A program made the position numbers and the translations under genes. From a virus: a stretch of DNA of 64,000 nucleotides. Shown one piece after another: positions 58,898-64,000 of the stretch. The notes under the pieces are model-generated. The model ran no database searches. It was not told the origin of the DNA and worked only from the letters and a program-made list of their open reading frames with translations. Each line of letters opens with the position of its first letter. Within the stretch, counting starts at the first letter, position 1. The DNA lies in the IMG/VR virus record IMGVR_UViG_3300027810_000002, positions 62,001-126,000 of that record. One strand, written 5' to 3'.

Positions 58898-58939
58898 GGG
58901 GTCACCTATTAGTTACTATAGGTTATATATAAGTGACCC
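58898..58939. other. Nested inverted repeat after the gene at 58.95-59.41 kb
   Basis: GGGTCAC (58899-58905) pairs with GTGACCC (58933-58939), and CCTAT (58905-58909) with ATAGG (58918-58922) inside. It may be a structured terminator or RNA element. There is no T-run in either direction. Confidence 0.35.
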
Positions 58940-58952
58940 ACCGGGGTGACCC

Positions 58953-59411
58953 TTATAGGGCCTCTACCTCATCTGGCTGGTTCATAACGAATACTTTACT
59001 TGCCCATGTTTTACTATTAACTGCCTTATACTGATCCATATTATATAAGTTTGTATTGTACCATAATTGGTTTATAGTTCCAACTTCTAAGGTTGCCATT
59101 ATAGCTTCATCCATTACCAAGATCTTATTTCCTTTCTTTGCGAATACTGTAAAGTAATTATCAGATCCGAATGGCTTATACTCTACTGTGTGTAAGGCTC
59201 CTTTCTTATATGAACTTAATACTGTTCCTGGATTCTCATATAATCTTTGATCATCAAAATCTCTTGCGTCGTTACAGTTCATATAACCAGCTCTACATTT
59301 TGTGATAAATCTGAATTTACCTGGAACCTTCTTGTAATGATCATTGTTAATAATGTTTACTGTTTGGATCCCGGTGTGGTTGATGATGTTTTTGTTGTTT
59401 AATTCGTACAT
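58953..59411 (-). CDS. Hypothetical protein behind the divergent promoter
   Basis: 152 residues from the ATG at 59411; an earlier start lies inside the promoter and is rejected. It begins MYELNNKNIINHTGIQTVNI, with later strands (NYFTVFAKKGNKILVMDEAIM). No family recognised. It is transcribed leftward from the palindrome it shares with the plus-strand gene at 59.6 kb. Confidence 0.68.
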   Translation of the reverse strand: MYELNNKNIINHTGIQTVNIINNDHYKKVPGKFRFITKCRAGYMNCNDARDFDDQRLYENPGTVLSSYKKGALHTVEYKPFGSDNYFTVFAKKGNKILVMDEAIMATLEVGTINQLWYNTNLYNMDQYKAVNSKTWASKVFVMNQPDEVEAL

Positions 59412-59523
59412 TTTTGTGGTGTTTAAGTTATTATTATATAGTAAATATAACACTTTTTATTGACACCTGACAACTTTTATGCATTTATTTTCAAAAAAAG
59501 TCCTATTTATAATGATTATAAAT
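59412..59523 (-). promoter_or_regulatory. Palindrome-type promoter module (copy 4, minus arm of a divergent pair)
   Basis: Reading leftward from the perfect palindrome ATTTATAATgATTATAAAT (59505-59523): TCAATAAAAAGTGTTATATT, then TACTATATAATAATAACTT and the ATG at 59411. Almost identical to copy 2. Confidence 0.72.
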
Positions 59524-59602
59524 TAGAAAGTTTTCACCTCAGATTTTTTTATATCAATTATTATACTTATATTTACTATATAATAATTAAAACAACAACT
59601 AC
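59505..59602 (+). promoter_or_regulatory. Palindrome-type promoter module (copy 5, plus arm of a divergent pair)
   Basis: The same palindrome at 59505-59523, then AGAAAGTTTTCACCTCAGAT, TTTTTTATATCAATTATTAT and ACTTATATTTACTATATAAT before the A/C-rich leader (AAAACAACAACTAC) and the ATG at 59603. No Shine-Dalgarno sequence. Confidence 0.72.
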
Positions 59603-59956
59603 ATGAATATCAAAATCACCGCAGCCGAAGAAAGAATCATCAAAGACGCACTCGCAGACTATACTAATAACTTAGTTGGTAAGGGAGTTAACTATAATAC
59701 CGTTGTTGGTATCTTAAATAAGATCAACGATGCTGGTATTGTGAAGTCAGCGAGAACACCTAAGGTGCTGGTTAATAAGCAGTATATGTTTACATTCGAG
59801 AACGGCGGATGGAACACAGTGTGGGCTAAAACATTACCTGGTGCTAGACGAGCGGCCTTATTAGAGTATAAGGATAGTGATTTAAATGTTAGTATGGACA
59901 GCGTTCACCTAGCTACTAAGAAAGGATTAGATTCAGCAATGTCCTTATTCTACTAG
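59603..59956 (+). CDS. Hypothetical small protein, probably early
   Basis: 117 residues: MNIKITAAEERIIKDALADY, then helices and strands including VLVNKQYMFTFENGGWNTVW. No family recognised. It is the first rightward gene after the divergent palindrome and has an A/C-rich leader with no Shine-Dalgarno sequence. It is followed, after 9 bases, by another promoter copy. Confidence 0.68.
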   Translation: MNIKITAAEERIIKDALADYTNNLVGKGVNYNTVVGILNKINDAGIVKSARTPKVLVNKQYMFTFENGGWNTVWAKTLPGARRAALLEYKDSDLNVSMDSVHLATKKGLDSAMSLFY

Positions 59957-59965
59957 GGAACCCTT

Positions 59966-60065
59966 ATTTATAATCATTATAAATTAGAAAGTTTTCACCT
60001 CAGATTTTTTTATATCAATTAAAAGGTTTATATTTACTATATAATAATAACAACAACTACTAATT
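59966..60065 (+). promoter_or_regulatory. Palindrome-type promoter module (copy 6)
   Basis: Perfect palindrome ATTTATAATcATTATAAAT (59966-59984). Then AGAAAGTTTTCACCTCAGAT, TTTTTTATATCAATTAAAAG and GTTTATATTTACTATATAAT. The first 55 bases are nearly identical to copy 5. Confidence 0.72.
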
Positions 60066-60278
60066 ATGACATCATTTAAAAACTTATCAATTTACATCCT
60101 ATTAATCGCGGTCGGTATAGCTCTAGTAGCCTTTATCATACCTGCTCTTATTAAAGGTTTCTTTATTGGTCTATTATGGTTGATGAATAATCCTATTACG
60201 GGGATGATCATCTCATCTGCTTTTTTAGCTGGATGTTTTCTTGGTAGTGTTGAAACAAAATCTAATAAATCAGTATAA
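60066..60278 (+). CDS. Small membrane protein, probably early
   Basis: 70 residues with two likely membrane segments: about 7-31 (IYILLIAVGIALVAFIIPAL) and 33-60 (FIGLLWLMNNPITGMIISSA). The ends are basic. No family recognised. Such small early membrane proteins often act on the host envelope, but nothing specific is visible. Confidence 0.66.
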   Translation: MTSFKNLSIYILLIAVGIALVAFIIPALIKGFFIGLLWLMNNPITGMIISSAFLAGCFLGSVETKSNKSV

Positions 60279-60298
60279 TAATAAATCAAACAAACATT

Positions 60299-61435
60299 AT
60301 GAGCATTCAAACTTTATCACAAACCGCAGTAGCAACAAGTAAACAAGAGAGCATCAACGCTCAATCTTTACGCCGCACCCTTCCTTTCAGAGACATTACG
60401 ATGATCGACGAAACAACCATCGAGTATAAAGGAACTCGTATCCCACTTACCAAGCAAGCTTTTAAATCCTTACTATCCTTAGTAGGTATGAGTCAGTCAT
60501 TCGCAGACAAATTCTCTAAGCTGTTTAACAAAGAGACTAAAGCGCAATTCATTAATACTATGAAAAACGCAATGGCATCTAATGCAGGTAAACTTAGCAA
60601 CGTTACATTGGTATTAAATCCAATTTCGAAAGCTGTGATCTTATTTACTAAAGAAGACAAGCTGCAAATCTCAAACGATCAAATGATCCAAGTTGCAGAG
60701 AACATGATCTCAGATAGTTCAATGGGAGTTTCCCGATGGACTACGGATCCAACAACAGGTATTATCACAATCGACGCTCATAACCCTAAGGCTGAGTTCG
60801 AGATCTTAGGATTAAGTGATGAGGTCTTTACAGGAGGAGTTACATTCCGTAACAGTCCACTAAAAGGATTCGAAGTTATGCCATACGTAAATCGTCAATG
60901 GTGTACTAACGGTCTAACAACAGCTATGGCACAAGAAGCATACCAACTACACTCTTTAGATAATAAGAGTATGGAAAGCTTTTTCGAGAACATGCAAGAT
61001 TTAAGACGTAACAACTACGCCCCTGAAGGATTTGCTGATCGAGTTCGTCAAGCTAACAACACACCTGCTTCACTACACGAAATGTCTTTTGCACATAACT
61101 TAATTGCAAAGCATGCTGGTGAAAGAGCAGAACAATGGGTACCTCTACAAGAGAACCTCAACGAATATAATAAAGCCGGATTTGATAAATTAACTAACGA
61201 TCAAATGAAGATGGCTAAAACTAACCAATCGCTTTGGTCAGTAATTAATGGAGTTACACACTTTAGTAGTCATGGTAAAGGTATCATCGACACTAACATG
61301 CAACCTCATAATGAAGCTGATATCCAAACACGTATTGGAAACCTATTAGGCAAAAAGAGTTTTGATCACGAAAACACAATGCCAAACCCTTTTAGTAAGG
61401 AACAGCTTCAACAGACTGGAGCTCTTCTTAACTAA
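60299..61435 (+). CDS. DUF932-like protein
   Basis: 378 residues. RRTLPFRDITMIDETTIEYK and IPLTKQAFKSLLSLVGMSQSFA, then GVTFRNSPLKGFEVMPYVN, RQWCTNGLTT and HSLDNKSMESFFENMQ resemble the plasmid/phage family DUF932 (function unknown). It shares a 20-base gap with the membrane protein gene and ends in a strong terminator. It may act on host or phage DNA early in infection; this is only a guess from position. Confidence 0.62.
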   Translation: MSIQTLSQTAVATSKQESINAQSLRRTLPFRDITMIDETTIEYKGTRIPLTKQAFKSLLSLVGMSQSFADKFSKLFNKETKAQFINTMKNAMASNAGKLSNVTLVLNPISKAVILFTKEDKLQISNDQMIQVAENMISDSSMGVSRWTTDPTTGIITIDAHNPKAEFEILGLSDEVFTGGVTFRNSPLKGFEVMPYVNRQWCTNGLTTAMAQEAYQLHSLDNKSMESFFENMQDLRRNNYAPEGFADRVRQANNTPASLHEMSFAHNLIAKHAGERAEQWVPLQENLNEYNKAGFDKLTNDQMKMAKTNQSLWSVINGVTHFSSHGKGIIDTNMQPHNEADIQTRIGNLLGKKSFDHENTMPNPFSKEQLQQTGALLN

Positions 61436-61464
61436 TGTTTAGTTTGATTTTTAATTATTATTAT

Positions 61465-61495
61465 AAAAGGCAGGCGTTGTTTCCTGCCTTTTTTT
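61465..61495 (+). terminator. Rho-independent terminator after the DUF932-like gene
   Basis: AAAAGGCAGG (61465-61474) pairs with CCTGCCTTTT (61483-61492), 8-base loop, followed by T residues to 61495. Confidence 0.9.
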
Positions 61496-61519
61496 ATGCA
61501 CCTCAGCCAGGGGGCCCTT

Positions 61520-61615
61520 ATCTATAATCATTATAAATTACAAATCAGTTGTCCCAAAGTTTTTTTATATCAATAAAAAGTGTTATATTTAACTATAATT
61601 AAAAAACAAACACAT
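61520..61615 (+). promoter_or_regulatory. Palindrome-type promoter module (copy 7)
   Basis: Palindrome with one mismatch, ATCTATAATcATTATAAAT (61520-61538). Then GTTTTTTTATATCAATAAAA, AGTGTTATATTTAACTATAA and an A-rich leader to the ATG at 61616. The closest relative is copy 1 at 7.8 kb. Confidence 0.72.
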
Positions 61616-61900
61616 ATGACTTATTCACAAATCGTTACAGCTATCAACAATGCTAATCTTTCAGTAGAAGAACTAAGTAAGCTTAACTCTTTCGTAGTTG
61701 ACACTGTTAAATTAAAACGCAGAATGAATGGCGCAGTTATTAAGCAATCCCTATCTAAAGGTTCAGTAGTAATGGTAGATCATCCATCACATAAGAACTC
61801 TACATTCACGATCGATTCGGTTCGTAGAACTAAAGCAACCATCGTTGATAGTCAAGGTCGCAGAATGAATGCACCTCTATCAATGTTAATTCCAATGTAA
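61616..61900 (+). CDS. Hypothetical small SH3/KOW-like protein
   Basis: 94 residues from the ATG at 61616; a start 36 bases earlier lies inside the promoter. Helical N-terminal half (MTYSQIVTAINNANLSVEEL), then short strands VVMVDHPSHKNSTFTIDSV and ATIVDSQGRRMNAPL that suggest a small beta-barrel. Followed by a hairpin terminator. No family recognised. Confidence 0.66.
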   Translation: MTYSQIVTAINNANLSVEELSKLNSFVVDTVKLKRRMNGAVIKQSLSKGSVVMVDHPSHKNSTFTIDSVRRTKATIVDSQGRRMNAPLSMLIPM

Positions 61901-61910
61901 TTGTTAATAA

Positions 61911-61940
61911 CTTTAGGGATATAATGTCCCTAAAGTTTTC
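61911..61940 (+). terminator. Hairpin terminator before the RadA-like gene
   Basis: CTTTAGGGA (61911-61919) pairs with TCCCTAAAG (61927-61935), 7-base loop, then TTTTCC. Short T-run, so probably moderate strength. The next promoter core begins at once. Confidence 0.7.
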
Positions 61941-61990
61941 CTATCCCATTAAAAAGGTTTATATTTACATATAACATAATAACACCACAC
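61940..61990 (+). promoter_or_regulatory. Early-type promoter core without palindrome (copy 9)
   Basis: CCTATCCCATTAAAAAGGTT, then TATATTTACATATAACATAA and the ATG at 61991. The core equals that of copy 3 at 28.95 kb. No palindrome upstream: the terminator hairpin takes its place. Confidence 0.62.
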
Positions 61991-63076
61991 ATGAAACATT
62001 ACACTATTCAAAAAACCACAAACACATATACCCTAACTGAGGTAGAATCAGGTACAACACTATCAATCGGATCAACACATCCTAAATTTGACTATGTCGC
62101 TAAAGAAGATTCTAAAGGATCAAGAATTGTTAATATCAATGGCGACAAGTTCACCTCATCTAAAGATTACAGAGGTCACTATAATAAGGCACCTAAGACT
62201 ACTAAGCTAGCTCAGCCTCTTAATATTACCTTAACAAAATTAGATGATTTAAATATCAATCAAAACTTATTTATACCTATAGAGACTAAAACAGTCTTTG
62301 ACAAATTCGCATCTACCGCCGGTGGTATTATGCCAGGTACAAACATCATGGCGGCCGGAGCCCCTGGTGTTGGTAAAACCACGGTCCTATTAGATCTATT
62401 AAGTACTGCACATGAGAGTGGTAAGAAGGTCCTATTCATCTCAGCTGAAATGTCTCAGATAGATATGGCCCGCTACTTACAACGTTTTCCTCACTGGGGT
62501 CAGTTACCAATCTTATTCCTTGCAGACTATGTGGATGAATGTCCAAAGTCTGTAATCGAACAAGTATTAAGCACTGGCTGGGATATTGTCCTAACCGATT
62601 CATACACTGAAGTTAACGACACCGTAAAGGAAGCTTGTAACCTAACCCGTGGTAAAGTAGAAAAATGGTTCCTAGATCTTATGATCTCAAATAACAAAGG
62701 CGGTAACAAGCCTGGAATCTACACAACCTTTATAACAATCTTACAATTATCTAAAGGAGGTCAATTCGTCGGATCTAACAAACTAAAACACATGACCACT
62801 AGTATGATGAGCCTAGATTGGGAAGGTGGAGAAAACGCCGGTCGTAGATATATGGAATTCTCTAAAAACCGAGTAGGTGCAGTAAACAAGAAACTCTACT
62901 TCTCTATAGAGGGTGGAGTAAGTTTTGACGAAGCCAGATATGTACGAGATCTTTTTAACGACGAGCTAGTATCTACGGAACGCAAGCAATTAGAAACAGA
63001 AGCGGATGCCTTCGACAAGTTATTCGGATTTAACGAGGCAGATGTAGAAGACTTAGAAGCTCATATCGAAATATAA
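61991..63076 (+). CDS. RadA/RecA-like ATPase
   Basis: 361 residues. The N-terminal 100 residues have no zinc finger (unlike RadA), then the core: IMPGTNIMAAGAPGVGKTTV with Walker A GAPGVGKT near 121-128, FISAEMSQIDMARYLQRFP, and VLTDSYTEV, a Walker B-like strand. The order resembles RadA/Sms or a DnaB-like motor. It may remodel recombination or replication forks. C-terminal 60 residues are acidic. Neither a Lon-like domain nor primase motifs are visible. Confidence 0.75.
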   Translation: MKHYTIQKTTNTYTLTEVESGTTLSIGSTHPKFDYVAKEDSKGSRIVNINGDKFTSSKDYRGHYNKAPKTTKLAQPLNITLTKLDDLNINQNLFIPIETKTVFDKFASTAGGIMPGTNIMAAGAPGVGKTTVLLDLLSTAHESGKKVLFISAEMSQIDMARYLQRFPHWGQLPILFLADYVDECPKSVIEQVLSTGWDIVLTDSYTEVNDTVKEACNLTRGKVEKWFLDLMISNNKGGNKPGIYTTFITILQLSKGGQFVGSNKLKHMTTSMMSLDWEGGENAGRRYMEFSKNRVGAVNKKLYFSIEGGVSFDEARYVRDLFNDELVSTERKQLETEADAFDKLFGFNEADVEDLEAHIEI

Positions 63077-63627
63077 GGGTCCTAGGATCCTAAGCCTGCC
63101 CCCTGGTTATGTGGTGTTTCCTGGGGGTTTGGTGTATTCGGAGTACTGGGATGCAGTCATGGTAAAAAACGCTCCTCAGGTGTGAGTCAATTGGCGTTGG
63201 GGTTTAAGGTTCCTACAGGGACTTTACTTGGAGCTTTACTAGGGAGTACCCTTGGATTACTAGGAGGATCCTTACAGGCTTACCTATGTTTCTTATATCT
63301 CTATTAGGTTATTATAGGAGAGTATGAGTTCTTATACTTCTATTACTAGGATCCGTATTACCTGGATAGTTGTTTGCTTGGTCTTGCTTATCTCTTATAT
63401 CTTTCTCTTGTTTCTTATTGTTCTTACTTAGATTCTTATTCTTATCTCTTCTTTGTTATCTATTATGTATGATATCTTTGGTCACGTGCGTGGGTCCATT
63501 TTACAAGAATCTTTGCATGCTTGGGTGGTTTGTAGTGTGGTCGGTCAAACGGATTGATATTCTACAGGTATTTAGGATCGGGTTCTTAAGGAGTGAGCCT
63601 ATATATACCTCTTCTTTTTGTACCCTT
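63077..63627. other. Second gene-poor stretch with G/C-rich short words
   Basis: About 550 bases without a convincing gene, between the RadA-like gene and the next promoter. Repeated CCTAGG-, GGATCC- and CTAGG-type words, then a T/C-rich tract (63360-63480). The character matches the 57.2-58.3 kb stretch, so the two may share a function such as an untranslated RNA or a DNA-handling site. Confidence 0.45.
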
Positions 63628-63727
63628 ATTTGGAATCATTATAAATTAAGAAAGTTTATCACCTAGGTTTTTTTATATCAATAATTAGTGTTATATTTAC
63701 TATATAATAATTAAAACAACTAACATT
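63628..63727 (+). promoter_or_regulatory. Palindrome-type promoter module (copy 8)
   Basis: Palindrome variant ATTTGGAATcATTATAAAT (63628-63646), the mirror of copy 2. Then AAGAAAGTTTATCACCTAGG, TTTTTTTATATCAATAATTA and GTGTTATATTTACTATATAA before an A/C-rich leader and the ATG at 63728. Confidence 0.7.
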
Positions 63728-64000
63728 ATGCCGTACATTACCAAAGATCAAGTTACCCAAAAAAGAAAAGAATTGAAAGCTGCCTTACCTAACTACAAGT
63801 TATCTATTACTACTGAACATTATTCTGGTATTAAGGTTGCTATCATGTCTGGTCCTACTGATCTTGGAACTGAATACTCTCAACTTAATCCAAACATGGA
63901 TTATAGAGAGGAAACTTGGAACCGCTATACTGAAGAATACGATTCTAATCCTCCTATACAAGATTTATTAGATATTATTATGCCTATATTAAATGAAGGC
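63728..64000 (+). CDS. Probable LPD29-type protein (C-terminus beyond window)
   Basis: 91 residues visible, open to the right edge. It begins MPYITKDQVTQKRKELKAALPNYKLS-type (a helix then strands), followed by TTEHYSGIKVAIMSGP and a Tyr/Glu-rich segment. This start resembles a short domain of plasmid and phage proteins I know as LPD29 (function unknown). It is the last of the palindrome-controlled genes in the window. Confidence 0.65.
   Translation, partial: MPYITKDQVTQKRKELKAALPNYKLSITTEHYSGIKVAIMSGPTDLGTEYSQLNPNMDYREETWNRYTEEYDSNPPIQDLLDIIMPILNEG

Noticed and set aside
63370-63666. A hydrophobic 98-codon frame on the plus strand
   Set aside because: It has a poor (TTG) start and runs through the conserved palindrome and promoter core of the next gene; composition reflects a T-rich tract.

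Overview
The window looks like part of a large, AT-rich, contractile-tailed phage (myovirus) genome whose host is probably a member of the Bacteroidota. The phage assignment rests on a T4-like baseplate block, a phage head/scaffold-type block, giant fibre genes, PhoH, a UV endonuclease, ClpP/ClpC and nucleotide enzymes. The host guess rests on two sequence features. The recurrent promoters carry a TATATTTAC element close to the Bacteroidota -7 box (TAnnTTTG), and the leaders before start codons are A/C-rich with almost no Shine-Dalgarno sequences. A phage bS21 and a multi-S1-domain protein fit the same picture. No host gene or tRNA was seen.

Layout. Positions 1-57.2 kb are almost entirely on the minus strand, read from high to low coordinates. 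1-5.5 kb: baseplate wedge genes (gp6-like, gp25-like and partners). 5.6-9.1 kb: an amidoligase-like enzyme, small proteins and a four-S1-domain protein. 9.2-16.8 kb: central baseplate/hub block (gp5-like OB protein, gp27-like hub, LysM gp53-like protein, tail-tube-like proteins). 16.8-19.7 kb: small proteins and dCMP deaminase. 19.8-23.5 kb: five neighbouring genes whose products begin with the same short peptide, probably a head-targeting tag. 23.5-30.2 kb: replication, repair, chaperone and translation accessory genes (UvsE, RNase HII, PhoH, bS21, DnaJ, exonuclease). 30.2-51.6 kb: a fibre locus with four giant collagen-like proteins, two 2-oxoglutarate/Fe(II) oxygenases, three glycosyltransferases, a coiled-coil fibre and two fibres sharing a C-terminal knob. 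51.6-57.2 kb: ClpP, a thymidylate-synthase-family enzyme and a ClpC-like unfoldase.

From about 57.2 to 58.3 kb lies a relatively GC-rich non-coding stretch where the gene direction changes. The right end (59.6-64 kb) is on the plus strand. It holds short, probably early genes, each behind a nearly identical promoter preceded by a 19-bp palindrome, plus a RadA/RecA-like ATPase. A second non-coding stretch lies at 63.08-63.62 kb.

How it may fit together (inference): the palindrome promoters would drive host-takeover genes. The late genes mostly follow a bipartite ATATATA/TATAAA-type motif. bS21 and the S1 protein may retune ribosomes. ClpCP and four small proteins with a UVR-like C-terminal motif may form a phage-run proteolysis module. 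The hydroxylases and glycosyltransferases may modify the collagen-like fibres, which would be the most unusual system here.
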